Below, piece by piece: positions 41,100 through 50,503 of a stretch of 51,710 nt of DNA. A program made the position numbers and the translations under genes. Position 1 is the stretch's first letter. Each line of letters begins with the position of its first letter. The notes beneath the pieces were generated by a model. That model saw only the letters and a program-made list of their open reading frames with translations, made no database searches and was not told the DNA's origin. The stretch spans positions 1 to 51,710 of the forward strand of contig JAFRRN010000010.1 of NCBI GenBank assembly GCA_017428055.1, in the 5' to 3' direction. The stretch is from Prevotella sp. GTDB taxonomy: Bacteria > Bacteroidota > Bacteroidia > Bacteroidales > Bacteroidaceae.

Positions 41100-43141
41100 C
41101 AATCTTGAAGAACTAATTTTGCCTTGCCACCGACAGACCGAACAACATTGATGCCCTTCTGAGGCGCGGCTCTCTTCATACCCGCCAGTGAATAGACGGC
41201 TGCGTTACGGGAAGTACCAACGGTCTGCACAGACGGATAAATGGCGGAAACCTCAAGGGCATTCCTAAAAGCGACGAGGGCTGCGTCAACTGTCTCAGTG
41301 GCAGCGGCGTATGCACTTGGTGCGGTAGACACGAAGTTGGCGTATTGGTCGATGACCTGTTGCAAGGCTTTGCCCTCCTCCGTATCCTCATATCCGACAA
41401 TGGCAGCTTGTGCGGCATGGAGCGTTCGCAGGAAAGTACCTTTATATCTGTCGGCAACAGAAGGCTGGGTGGTCAATACGACATCACCGACGATGACCGA
41501 GTTCCATCCTTCATCCATTTCAAAACACAACGCATAATTGGCATCACTGCTCACGGTGAAATCTATCTCGTGGATTTTTGACCCTTTGACTTGTTGGTTG
41601 GTATTCTCTTTCATCGTACCCGTGGAGAGGAGCGACGTGGCAGAGGACAAGGAGGTGGTGATGTTTTTCATTACATGGAAACTGAAGGTGGCACGATTCG
41701 TCATGGCTCCCTCGCTCCAATAGACAGAACGGAACGACGCACGGTATTTACCCGCCTTGAGTTTCAACAGGTTGCCATTCACCATGCCATAGTAGAGATT
41801 GCACTTCTGGTTATCGCGGGCACTCAAGTAAAACCCCGCATCGAAATCCCCACCCCGTTCAAAATACTTCATCCGCACACCCGTGCAATTAGCGACAGGA
41901 CCGCTGATAGACTCTGTGGCTCCCGACGAGGTGGTGTTCACTCGCCTCCATCCCGTCGGTATGCCCTCGCCCACCGTTTCACGCTCCGCATACCAATCTG
42001 GTGCATAGATGGTATCAACACGAAGTGTCTCGCCCACCTCTTCTATACCATAGTAATAGGTAAATGACGTATTATCCATGACACCTCCCTTCTTGGTCTT
42101 GGCATTGCAGATGGTCAACGTATTCTCACCGTCGGCAATCGTGGCATCTGCGGGAAAGGCAAAGTTGACGGTGGATGCGAAGCCTTGCGTCAACACATCA
42201 AGAGTGATGCTACCCTGCGCGGAGGCGAGTGTGGCACTGATCTGGGAACAGTCCACATCTTCATTAAACGTTACCTCAAACCTGTTATCATGTTCTGCCA
42301 ACATGTCAAACGACAGGTTTTCAGGAGTGATGGAAGTAACCTCGGGCGCATCGGCACCGAGGGTGTAACGCTTGCAGAAGTTCCAGACTTCCTCAGAGGT
42401 AAGAGCCTGGCTGGCATCCATCGACCACCAATGCCCCTTGTCGGCAAGTGTGAGCAAAGCCACCTCCACGCCATTCTTGCCATTCCTGTACCGTTTCATT
42501 GACGCTGGCGAATTGGGCTTTGAGGCAGGATAAGGCTTGATGATCTCTGGCGTGGTGTTACAACCATTGAACTTCACCCAGGCATCGATGTGCGACTGAA
42601 CGTTACTGTAGACACAGACATCGTCAGCCGTACCGTGTGTATGCAAGATGGGAACGGGACGGCTCGACGTGGCATTAGGCCCGCCCATCAGATAGCCACT
42701 CACGGGGGCGAAAGCCGCAATCTTGTCTGCCATCCTCGATGCGGCATAATAGGTGAACATCCCACCCATGGAAAAGCCTGTGAGGTAGACACGGTTGCGG
42801 TTGATGTGATAACGCTCATACATCTTGTCAATGATGGCTTGCATGAACTGCAAGTCGCTCGTGCCAGAGATGTCCCAATACTTATTGACACCATTGGCAT
42901 AGACAACGACGAACTTTGCCGTGTCAGCCACTGTCTCCCATTTCGACAGGCTTTGAAGGTATGCCGCATCTTGGTTTGCACCGTGACAGGCGATGACCAA
43001 AGCGGGGCTTGCAGGCAGTCCATTCGGGGCATAGACAATCATGGTGCGGGTGGTGTTGCCAACCGTAATATTCTCCAAGGCAAAGGCAGTGGCAACCATC
43101 CACACAAAGAGTGAGAAAATAACTATTCTTTTCTTCATCAT
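41099..43141 (-). CDS. Secreted multidomain esterase (PHB-depolymerase/CE1-like) with binding domains and sorting-type tail
   Basis: 680 residues; the second ATG (43138, MKKRIVIF) may be the real start of the signal peptide. Residues about 25-260 form an alpha/beta hydrolase of the LpqC/PHB-depolymerase type: VIACHGANQDAAY (oxyanion), the nucleophile in GFSMGGMF (S124 from the first ATG), a likely aspartate in HGTADDV and a histidine in DKGHWWSM. Similar domains are feruloyl or acetylxylan esterases. Residues about 265-370 look Ig-like (SITPENLSFDM, VTFNEDVDCSQISATL), about 370-570 like a carbohydrate-binding beta-sandwich, and about 570-640 helical. The tail (VYSLAGMKRAAPQKGINVV) resembles the type IX tails of its neighbours. 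It lies 27 bp after the tandem GH43 gene and is translationally coupled to GH115. Confidence 0.82.
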   Translation of the reverse strand: MMKKRIVIFSLFVWMVATAFALENITVGNTTRTMIVYAPNGLPASPALVIACHGANQDAAYLQSLSKWETVADTAKFVVVYANGVNKYWDISGTSDLQFMQAIIDKMYERYHINRNRVYLTGFSMGGMFTYYAASRMADKIAAFAPVSGYLMGGPNATSSRPVPILHTHGTADDVCVYSNVQSHIDAWVKFNGCNTTPEIIKPYPASKPNSPASMKRYRNGKNGVEVALLTLADKGHWWSMDASQALTSEEVWNFCKRYTLGADAPEVTSITPENLSFDMLAEHDNRFEVTFNEDVDCSQISATLASAQGSITLDVLTQGFASTVNFAFPADATIADGENTLTICNAKTKKGGVMDNTSFTYYYGIEEVGETLRVDTIYAPDWYAERETVGEGIPTGWRRVNTTSSGATESISGPVANCTGVRMKYFERGGDFDAGFYLSARDNQKCNLYYGMVNGNLLKLKAGKYRASFRSVYWSEGAMTNRATFSFHVMKNITTSLSSATSLLSTGTMKENTNQQVKGSKIHEIDFTVSSDANYALCFEMDEGWNSVIVGDVVLTTQPSVADRYKGTFLRTLHAAQAAIVGYEDTEEGKALQQVIDQYANFVSTAPSAYAAATETVDAALVAFRNALEVSAIYPSVQTVGTSRNAAVYSLAGMKRAAPQKGINVVRSVGGKAKLVLQD

Positions 43142-43168
43142 GCAATCTTTTAAAGTGATAACCTTTTA

Positions 43169-45922
43169 TTATTTGAACTGCCACCAGTCGAGGTGCGTGT
43201 CACCTTTGGTGTTGTCGAAGCAGAGATAGAGGTCATGGACACCAGAGGCATTCTTGACTTTCGCATTGAAGAGACGGTATTTATCCACCGTTCCCGTCTT
43301 GCCGATATTGACCGAGCCGATAACGGGACCGTCTATCCCATCAAGACGGAGAGTAAGGGATGCATTGCCCGTGGAGGCCGCCATGATACTGAATTGCTTG
43401 GCTCCTGTGGCGAAGTCAACCCCACGCAACCGGATATACTCGCCATCATTGACATCATAGACATACATGTTGCGACGACCCGTGGATTGTGGCATGTCCG
43501 CCACAACACCCGTATTGGGTATTCCCATCTTGGCAGACTTGAGTCCATACCCCCAAGCCATAGTCTCTGCCTCCACCCTCTGATAGGGATTGAGCCAATG
43601 GAGCTGCGAAACAGGCTGTTGGTCTAACCAATAAGGCACTTCCTGTATAGTGCCGTCTGCATTGTAAGAAATCTCTGTGGCAGAAACGCTGCGCCGCTCA
43701 TGATGCACGAAAGTTTCCAAGTGCATGAGGTCATAGTTCTGCCCAAAGAGATAGGAATGCCCCTTATAGTCGCAGATGCCTGGGTGGTTGCCACGGTCAC
43801 GCTGTGTCGGTCGCATGATGTAACCCTTGGCATCCCACGGTCCCGTGGGCGAATCGCTCATGGCATAGCCGATTGCTTCGGGACAACAGGTTGTCGCATA
43901 GCCCAAATAATAATGGCCATTGCGCTTATAGAACCAAGGTCCTTCTTGGTATGTATCGATATGCGGCAACTTCACCACCTCGCTTTTCAGCGACACCATG
44001 CCATCATTGAGCTTGGCATAATACATGCTTGGATTTCCCCAATACATATATGCCTGTCCGTCATCATCAGTATAGACCGAGGGGTCGATGTCATCCCAAT
44101 GTTCCTGTTGCCATACCAAGGGTTTGCCAAGAGGGTCTTTAAAAGGCCCGTATGGGGAGTCGCTTTCAAGTACGCCGATGCCATGCCCATGCAAGGGGGC
44201 ATAGAGATAATACTTGCCATTGCGTTCCACCGTTTGGATTGCCCAAGCTCCATTCTCGCGGCTGCGCCATGAGAAGTCCTTCAGGGAGGCAACTGCCCCA
44301 TGCTCCGTCCAGTTCACCATATCTGTTGTTGACCATAACAACCAGTCGTACATAAAGAATCCCGCAGAGTTCTTTTCCCTCTCATCGGCAATGTCTTCGG
44401 GCGAGGCATCGTGGGATGTATATAAGAATAATGTGTCACCCACAACGAGCGGCGAGGGGTCTGCCGTGTATTTTGTTTGGAAAAGCGGCATGTTCACTTG
44501 CTCCAACCCGCGCATCTCCCACCAGTCAAAGTTAAAGAGTTTCGGTCCTTTGCGTCCTTGGAACACGAGATAAAGGTCATGTACGCCACTTGCTATCGTC
44601 TTTAAATCAAGGGTAATCGTCTGCCATTTCTCCCATCCGCCCGTTGCCGGCACCTCCAAGACCCCGAGGCATTGTCCGCCAATGCTGTCAAGACGAATGT
44701 CTATCTGCCCGCCACGCAAACCAGAGGCAACACGCGCCGTGAATGTGCGTGGCACCCGATTGCCAAAGTCTACCTCCCTCAACTTGATGAAGTCGCTATT
44801 GTGAATGTCTGTCAGGTAAACACCCACCTCATCGTTCTGCTCACTTTTCACGCCTTGGGAGAATGCCATCGTCTCCGCCTCCACACGACGATAGGGATTA
44901 AACGTAGCGACAGGAGCCACTCCCTCGTCCGTGGGGAGTATCGTTGGGAACGAACCGTCGGCATTATATTGGAATTCCTCAACGGCAACGCTCCGTCCAA
45001 ATCCTCCACCTTTCGGCAATTTACCTGTGTGGTAGAAGAAATAATGGTGTCCCTGATAGTCTGCCACCCCGCAATGGTTTGTAAAAGAATTGGTCTCACT
45101 CAGGGGCATGATCTCACCCATGTATGACCATGGTCCCACTGGGGACGGTGCCTTGCTATAAGAAATGTGTTCGGGAACACCACCAGCGGCATAGAGCAGA
45201 TAGTATTGCCCTTTCGGTGAGAGTGCTTTCTTCCCCTTTTGGTTTGATGGGAGGGGGGCTTTCATCAGCCAAGGTCCTTCCACATAACTGTCTTTATATG
45301 ATTTGCCTTTCTCTCGCTCACGCATCATCGGCGACCCGAAAGCCTCCTCTGTCATCGGCAACATGCCCAACTCACCATCGACAGAAACCATGTCACGGTT
45401 TAGTTTTAGGTAATACACGCGGGGATTGCCCCACATCAGCCATGCCTGGCCATCGTCGCCTATCATCACTGTGGGGTCGATATGGTCCCACGACCCATTC
45501 TCGAAGAGCGGCTTGCCAAGGGCATCATGGAACGGTCCTGTTGGCGATTCGCCTACGGCAACGCCAATCGCCATGCCTTTCGACAATTTGGAATGAGCGC
45601 ATATATACCAATAGAACTTACCGTCACGCTCCACACATTGACTTGCCCAGGCACGGTCGTCTGCCCAAGAGAACGACTCAAGGGCAAGTGGAGAGCCATG
45701 GTCTGTCCAGTTCACCATGTCTTGTGAAGAGTATACTCGCCATTCTTGCATCCAAAAGAAATCCGCTCCATCCTCATCATGTCCGGTATAAACATACATC
45801 GTACCATCATGCACCAACGGTGCGGGGTCGCTGGTAAACCATGTTTGCACAATCGGATTTTGCGCGTTTGCTGCCATTGACAAGCCCGTCAACACGGCAA
45901 CGGCCATTAATTGTTTCTTCAT
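43169..45922 (-). CDS. Tandem GH43-CBM6-GH43-CBM6 arabinoxylan arabinofuranohydrolase candidate
   Basis: 917 residues from the ATG at 45922, where the signal peptide begins (MKKQLMAVAVLTGLSMAANA); the start at 45952 lies inside the promoter. The first GH43 propeller (about 25-340) has FTSDPAPLV (base D32), HIDPTVMIGDDG (D149) and YVEGPWLMK (acid E215). A CBM6-like domain follows (about 345-475: RRVEAETMAFSQG). A second full propeller (about 480-780) has YTADPSPLV, DIDPSVYTDDDG and YQEGPWFYKR, then a second CBM6 (RVEAETMAWGYG, ending in HLDWWQFK). Both sets of catalytic residues are intact. The patterns resemble arabinoxylan arabinofuranohydrolases. It is the first gene of the operon behind a perfect promoter. 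Confidence 0.9.
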   Translation of the reverse strand: MKKQLMAVAVLTGLSMAANAQNPIVQTWFTSDPAPLVHDGTMYVYTGHDEDGADFFWMQEWRVYSSQDMVNWTDHGSPLALESFSWADDRAWASQCVERDGKFYWYICAHSKLSKGMAIGVAVGESPTGPFHDALGKPLFENGSWDHIDPTVMIGDDGQAWLMWGNPRVYYLKLNRDMVSVDGELGMLPMTEEAFGSPMMREREKGKSYKDSYVEGPWLMKAPLPSNQKGKKALSPKGQYYLLYAAGGVPEHISYSKAPSPVGPWSYMGEIMPLSETNSFTNHCGVADYQGHHYFFYHTGKLPKGGGFGRSVAVEEFQYNADGSFPTILPTDEGVAPVATFNPYRRVEAETMAFSQGVKSEQNDEVGVYLTDIHNSDFIKLREVDFGNRVPRTFTARVASGLRGGQIDIRLDSIGGQCLGVLEVPATGGWEKWQTITLDLKTIASGVHDLYLVFQGRKGPKLFNFDWWEMRGLEQVNMPLFQTKYTADPSPLVVGDTLFLYTSHDASPEDIADEREKNSAGFFMYDWLLWSTTDMVNWTEHGAVASLKDFSWRSRENGAWAIQTVERNGKYYLYAPLHGHGIGVLESDSPYGPFKDPLGKPLVWQQEHWDDIDPSVYTDDDGQAYMYWGNPSMYYAKLNDGMVSLKSEVVKLPHIDTYQEGPWFYKRNGHYYLGYATTCCPEAIGYAMSDSPTGPWDAKGYIMRPTQRDRGNHPGICDYKGHSYLFGQNYDLMHLETFVHHERRSVSATEISYNADGTIQEVPYWLDQQPVSQLHWLNPYQRVEAETMAWGYGLKSAKMGIPNTGVVADMPQSTGRRNMYVYDVNDGEYIRLRGVDFATGAKQFSIMAASTGNASLTLRLDGIDGPVIGSVNIGKTGTVDKYRLFNAKVKNASGVHDLYLCFDNTKGDTHLDWWQFK

Positions 45923-45949
45923 ATCATTGAGTTTATTGTCATTTTGGCA

Positions 45950-45980
45950 CAAAATTACCCATTAAAACAATAAGGACAAA
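45950..45980 (-). promoter_or_regulatory. Consensus promoter of the tandem GH43 operon
   Basis: On the minus strand, TTTG at 45980-45977, a 19-bp spacer and TAATTTTG at 45957-45950 match the Bacteroidota consensus exactly. Transcription would begin near 45943, leaving a leader of about 20 nt. No other exact promoter was found between here and 32652, so it may serve all seven genes of the block. Confidence 0.88.
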
Positions 45981-46030
45981 GAATAATTGTTTCACATTTT
46001 TTTCCCGAAGTAACCATCTTAGTGTTTAAT

Positions 46031-46104
46031 GTTGAGTGTTGAGAGTTGAGTGTAGATTGGTTTGTTGCATTCTTTTAATAAACACTCAACACTAAAGACT
46101 CAAC
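46031..46104. repeat. Imperfect inverted repeat between the GH43 promoter and the small-RNA terminator
   Basis: Arms 46031-46053 (GTTGAGTGTTGAG type) and 46081-46104 (its complement with a few mismatches) could fold into a stem of about 24 bp with a 27-nt loop. GTTGAGTGT-like words recur within each arm. No role is apparent. Confidence 0.6.
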
Positions 46105-46120
46105 AAAATCTGTCATTCAT

Positions 46121-46161
46121 AAAAAAAAGGAGCCTGTACTTTCCCAAGCCCAGACTCCTTT
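46121..46161 (-). terminator. Terminator of the candidate small RNA
   Basis: Read on the minus strand: AAAGGAGTCTG, a 14-nt loop, CAGGCTCCTTT, then U8 overlapping the end of the stem. It has the form of a complete intrinsic terminator although no annotated gene ends here. Confidence 0.85.
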
Positions 46162-46263
46162 ACAAATGTAAGTTTACTTTTCCCAACTATGGGTTACGGG
46201 TGTACACTGGCAACCCAACAAACTACTACTATAATAACTAACCTAAAAAATGATTTGCTTTTA
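46121..46263 (-). ncRNA. Candidate small RNA (about 140 nt) between the GH43 operon and the regulator gene
   Basis: On the minus strand an exact -7 box, TAATTTTG at 46277-46270, would start a transcript near 46263. It ends at a strong terminator: an 11-bp stem with one mismatch (46126-46136 with 46151-46161) and eight U residues (46128-46121). In between, TGGGTT/AACCCA (46190-46195 and 46212-46217) forms a second stem whose loop contains GTGTACAC, and the phrase TTGGGAAA(A)GTA occurs twice. The GH43 operon has its own perfect promoter 140 bp further on, so this is not simply its leader. No open reading frame is apparent. A -33 element is not evident, and I cannot match it to a known RNA family. 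Confidence 0.55.
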
Positions 46264-46428
46264 CGGCTGCAAAATTACAAACAGTTTTATAATATGCCTT
46301 TACATATTGTTACCCAAATTTTCCCACAAGTATCTTTTTCTTTGAGAATATATCTGCAAAAGAATAATTTACAATATCGAAAAAAAAGCACATAATCTCG
46401 CGATATGAACACAAATAGTTTCTTTTTT

Positions 46429-46459
46429 TTTGACAATTCAACATTTTACATTATTTTTG
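46429..46459 (+). promoter_or_regulatory. Consensus promoter of the hybrid regulator gene
   Basis: TTTG at 46429-46432, a 19-bp spacer and TATTTTTG at 46452-46459 match the consensus exactly. The ATG is 38 bp downstream. There is no Shine-Dalgarno sequence, as is common in the phylum. Confidence 0.85.
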
Positions 46460-46496
46460 CATCATCTTTTCTTGCTACTATCATTACAGCTAAACA

Positions 46497-49400
46497 ATGA
46501 AATTTAAAGTACTATTATCATGGATTGCCACTTTTGCCTCACTGAACGTTTCAGCGCAAATGGGCAAGTTGTTCGATGCAAACCAACAATTATCCAGCAG
46601 TTTTACCAGCCAAGTTTACTTGGATAATGACGGTTTTATATGGTCTGCCACCCGTAATGGCCTCAACAAATATGACGGTTATCAATTTCGTATACTGAAG
46701 AAGGAGAATGCGCAGCAAACAGACATGGCGAGCAACTACGTCAACTGCATCATCCAAGACCAAAAGGGATTATTCTACATGGGTATGTGGGGCGCATTGC
46801 AGACTTACGACGGCAACAAGTTTCATGACGTGACGGTGCAGTCGCTCGATGGTCAAGACGTGACATGCTATGTCACATGCTTCGTAGAACGGAAAAATGG
46901 GGAGATCTGGGCTGGCACCTCGGGATTCGGCGTGTTGAAGTTTGACGACTCACGACATGCCCATCAGATAGGCGGTCCTCTGAAAGACATACATACCGTA
47001 AACCATCTCATGGAGGATGACCAAGAAGGACTATGGGTCGTCGACCGGGATGGCGGCGTCATCCATCTTATAGGCAAGACTGTCCATAAGTATTTCATGG
47101 AAGAGCCCATCAAATCCAATCTGACGAGAGTCTGCAAGGACAACAAAGGCAACATCTATATTGGTACGAAGGGCTTTGGACTCTATCGAATCACCAACCA
47201 CCAGACTCACAAGGTTGAGGGAACAGACAGGAAACAGATTTCCTCCCTTTATTTCAGCAAGAAAGGACAGCTCATCATTGGTTATGACGGAGAGGGAGTG
47301 GGCATCTATGACCCCACCACGGGAACATTGACCGACAATCCTTTTTACAGCCAAGAGGTGGACTTGTCGAAATCCAAGGTGTTATCCATTACCGAAGACC
47401 GTAGCGGCAACCTATGGCTTGGCTTGCTCCAAAAAGGACTATACATGCAGCCCGGTGTTCCTATGGGCTTCCATTATATGGGTTACAAGCTTGGACCTCA
47501 TAATAAGATCAGTTCTGCGTGTGTCATCAGCACATTCATCGACAGCCACGGACGGATATGGATCGGAACTGACAAGGACGGACTCTATAGTTTTGACAGT
47601 AACTTCAATCTGTTGAAACACTACAAAGACCAATTCCCTGCCTCCATCATGACCATTGAGGAAGACTTAAATGGCAAGATATGGATAGGTTCCTATCGCG
47701 AGGGAGGCGGATGGATTGACCCCACCACCAAACAATACCACAACTATCCCTTCGTTCAGTCCAATGTGTTAAGCATCTTCGACATCGACGTGGACTCCCA
47801 AAACAACCTTTGGGTAGCGACTATGGGCAACGGGTTGTTAAGATTAGACTTAAACACTGGCAAACTGAAATCTTACCAGATGAAAGAAGGGGCACCAACC
47901 AATCCCAAGATGAACAGCATCACCAACGACTATATCTCACAACTATCCTTAGCACCCGACAACAAACGCATCTATGTGGCAACCACCATGGGTGTCTGTT
48001 GCCTGGACATTGCCACAGAGAACTGGACCAACTTGTTTGGGAAAAACTGCCTCAACTACGGAACTCCCGTGCGGATTGCCCGAGAATACTCAGGCGTGTT
48101 GTGGATTGGCACCAACGATGGTCTATACGGTTACGACCTCCGAAGCAAGGAACTAAAACACCATAGCACGGAGAATGGCTTGGCAGACAACGGAATCGCC
48201 TCCATCGAACAAGACAAGCAGGGGAAGCTCTGGGTGTCAACAGACCACGGACTCTGCTGTCTGGATATTCAGACTATGCAGACACGAAACTATTTCATCG
48301 ACAATGGGCTGCAATCCAACGAATTCAGTGACGGCGCATCATGGAGTGCGCCAACGGGCATCATGGTATTCGGCGGTGTGGGAGGCATCACATGGTTCGA
48401 CCCCTCGGAAATCCAACAGGCAAAATGGGATGCCACCGTGGAGTTGACCGCTTTCTCCGTCAATGGGGATCCCGTCAACAGCACGACGCGCTCTGGCAGC
48501 TATCAAGTGACAGACACTGCCGTCATCGCCAGTCACCGTTTTGACCTGAGCTATAACGACAACTCATTTGCCATCCAACTCTCCACCTTGACATACGACA
48601 ACCCCGAACACATTACTTATATTTATAGCATCAACAACGAGCCTTTCGTCAGATTGCAACCCGGTGTCAACGAAATCACATTCTCCCACCTTTCTCCTGG
48701 CAAATACCATTTCCGGGTGAAAGCGGAACGTAACAACATCGAGACTCCCGAACGGGAATTTACCATTATCGTACACAGCCCTTGGTATCGCACGTGGTGG
48801 GCTTACCTACTCTACCTCGCCGCATTGGCGACTGCCATCTACCTGTACCTCGCCAATCGCCGCCGTAAAGAGCAAGACCGCCTCAAACTACAAGAGCATA
48901 TCCATGCAGAGGAGATGGGAGAAGCAAAACTACGTTTCTTCATGAACATCAGCCATGAGATACGTACCCCGATGACGCTCATCCTCACGCCATTACTCTC
49001 GCTGATGAAAGAGGATCATGACCCACAACGCCAAGGCATCTACGAAACCATCAAACGCAATGCAGAACGGATACTCAGCCTTATCAACCAGATCATGGAC
49101 CTACGCAAGATCGACAAGGGAATGATGCAGATGCGGATGCAAGAGACCGACCTGGTGGCATTCGTCAAGGACATTCACTCACTATTCAACCAGCAAGCCA
49201 ACGCCAAGCATATCACGCTGAACTATGAACACGACAGCGAGGAGCTGCCCGTGTGGATTGATCGCAAGCATTTCGACAAGGTGATTGTCAACATCCTCTC
49301 CAACGCATTCAAATTCACACCCACAGGAGGGGAAATAGGCATACGCCTGTCGCACGACGAGCAAAACGCCATCATCGCCATCAGGGATGACGGGGAGAAA

Positions 49401-50492
49401 ATACCCGAAGAGAAACTCGATAAGATTTTTGAGCGGTTCTACCAAACACCATCCGCTACCAACGACCGCAACACGGGTACGGGCATCGGCCTCGACCTGA
49501 CACGCTCGTTAGTGGAGTTGCACTATGGTGCCATATCCGCCCACAACCTGGATAAAGGATGTGAGTTCGTGGTCAGCATTCCATTGGGCAACGCCCACCT
49601 GAAACCCGACGAGATCATCACGGAGAAAGAGATGGAGGCTTCCGAGCTGGCGGAAATCAACGAGCCGGAAATGATGATGGAAGACGAGCCCAAATACAAG
49701 CTTCCCAACGAGCGGATGACCCTCGTCATTGCAGAGGACGATGACGAGATCCGCGAATACCTCAAGTCGGAACTATCGAATGATTACGACATCCACGACT
49801 GCACTAACGGGCGCGACGCCTTGGCGGAGGTCTATCGCTGCAACCCCGACATCGTGGTGTCAGACATCATGATGCCAGAGATGGATGGCAACATGCTCTG
49901 CTCCAGGTTGAAGTCGAACCCCACCACCAACCACATCCCCATCATCCTCCTCACAGCCAAGAACCGCGACGAGGACAAATTGGAAGGACTGGAAATGGGC
50001 GCGGATGCCTACATCGTCAAGCCTTTCAACATGGATATCCTGCGCCGCACCATCATCAACCTCATCAACGAGCGCCGCCTACTACGGCAAAAGTTTGGCA
50101 AGACCGAGCAGTTAGAGGAGCAAATCAACGAGGTGAAGATGAAGTCACCCGACGAGAAGTTGCTGGAACGTGTGATGAAAACCATCAACAAACACCTAAC
50201 CAATTCCGACCTTTGCGTTGACATGATAGCCGACGAGGTGGGCATCAGCCGCGTACACCTACACCGAAAGATGAAGGAACTCACAGGGCAGACACCCCAC
50301 GACTTCATCCGCAATATCCGCCTGAAGCAAGCTGCCACCCTCTTGGCTACCAAGAACATGAACATCACGGAGGTGGTTTATGCCTGTGGATTCTCCAATG
50401 CCGCCTCCTTCTCCACGATGTTCAAGAACGTTTACGGCATGTCACCCCGCGAATATATGCGAAACCATGCCAACGGAAAGAAAAACAACTAA
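46497..50492 (+). CDS. Hybrid two-component system sensor/response regulator (HTCS) with AraC output
   Basis: 1331 residues. Signal peptide about 1-20. Two seven-bladed Reg_prop propellers fill about 21-690 (repeated LDNDGFIWSATRNGLNKYDG, DSHGRIWIGTDKDGLYSF and DKQGKLWVSTDHGLCCL patterns), then a Y_Y_Y domain (about 690-760) and one transmembrane helix (about 767-788). The histidine kinase follows: phosphoacceptor H820 in NISHEIRTPM, then an ATPase domain with NAFKFTPTGG and GTGIGLDL. The receiver (about 1075-1190) has D1123 in SDIMMPEMDG. The C-terminal AraC HTH (about 1220-1325) has DEVGISRVHLHRKMKELTGQTP and ACGFSNAASFSTMFKNVYGMSPREY. Such proteins sense an oligosaccharide in the periplasm and activate the adjacent polysaccharide utilisation genes; here arabinoxylan oligosaccharides are likely. 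Confidence 0.97.
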   Translation: MKFKVLLSWIATFASLNVSAQMGKLFDANQQLSSSFTSQVYLDNDGFIWSATRNGLNKYDGYQFRILKKENAQQTDMASNYVNCIIQDQKGLFYMGMWGALQTYDGNKFHDVTVQSLDGQDVTCYVTCFVERKNGEIWAGTSGFGVLKFDDSRHAHQIGGPLKDIHTVNHLMEDDQEGLWVVDRDGGVIHLIGKTVHKYFMEEPIKSNLTRVCKDNKGNIYIGTKGFGLYRITNHQTHKVEGTDRKQISSLYFSKKGQLIIGYDGEGVGIYDPTTGTLTDNPFYSQEVDLSKSKVLSITEDRSGNLWLGLLQKGLYMQPGVPMGFHYMGYKLGPHNKISSACVISTFIDSHGRIWIGTDKDGLYSFDSNFNLLKHYKDQFPASIMTIEEDLNGKIWIGSYREGGGWIDPTTKQYHNYPFVQSNVLSIFDIDVDSQNNLWVATMGNGLLRLDLNTGKLKSYQMKEGAPTNPKMNSITNDYISQLSLAPDNKRIYVATTMGVCCLDIATENWTNLFGKNCLNYGTPVRIAREYSGVLWIGTNDGLYGYDLRSKELKHHSTENGLADNGIASIEQDKQGKLWVSTDHGLCCLDIQTMQTRNYFIDNGLQSNEFSDGASWSAPTGIMVFGGVGGITWFDPSEIQQAKWDATVELTAFSVNGDPVNSTTRSGSYQVTDTAVIASHRFDLSYNDNSFAIQLSTLTYDNPEHITYIYSINNEPFVRLQPGVNEITFSHLSPGKYHFRVKAERNNIETPEREFTIIVHSPWYRTWWAYLLYLAALATAIYLYLANRRRKEQDRLKLQEHIHAEEMGEAKLRFFMNISHEIRTPMTLILTPLLSLMKEDHDPQRQGIYETIKRNAERILSLINQIMDLRKIDKGMMQMRMQETDLVAFVKDIHSLFNQQANAKHITLNYEHDSEELPVWIDRKHFDKVIVNILSNAFKFTPTGGEIGIRLSHDEQNAIIAIRDDGEKIPEEKLDKIFERFYQTPSATNDRNTGTGIGLDLTRSLVELHYGAISAHNLDKGCEFVVSIPLGNAHLKPDEIITEKEMEASELAEINEPEMMMEDEPKYKLPNERMTLVIAEDDDEIREYLKSELSNDYDIHDCTNGRDALAEVYRCNPDIVVSDIMMPEMDGNMLCSRLKSNPTTNHIPIILLTAKNRDEDKLEGLEMGADAYIVKPFNMDILRRTIINLINERRLLRQKFGKTEQLEEQINEVKMKSPDEKLLERVMKTINKHLTNSDLCVDMIADEVGISRVHLHRKMKELTGQTPHDFIRNIRLKQAATLLATKNMNITEVVYACGFSNAASFSTMFKNVYGMSPREYMRNHANGKKNN

Positions 50493-50503
50493 CATATTAG
50501 AAT

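Noticed and set aside
45923-45952. Upstream start for the tandem GH43 gene
   Set aside because: It falls inside the -7 box of a perfect promoter, upstream of the expected transcript start.
46121-46263. Reading the hairpin region as the 5' leader (riboswitch) of the GH43 operon
   Set aside because: The GH43 gene has its own perfect promoter at 45950-45980, so the terminator upstream is better explained by a separate transcript, though read-through cannot be excluded.
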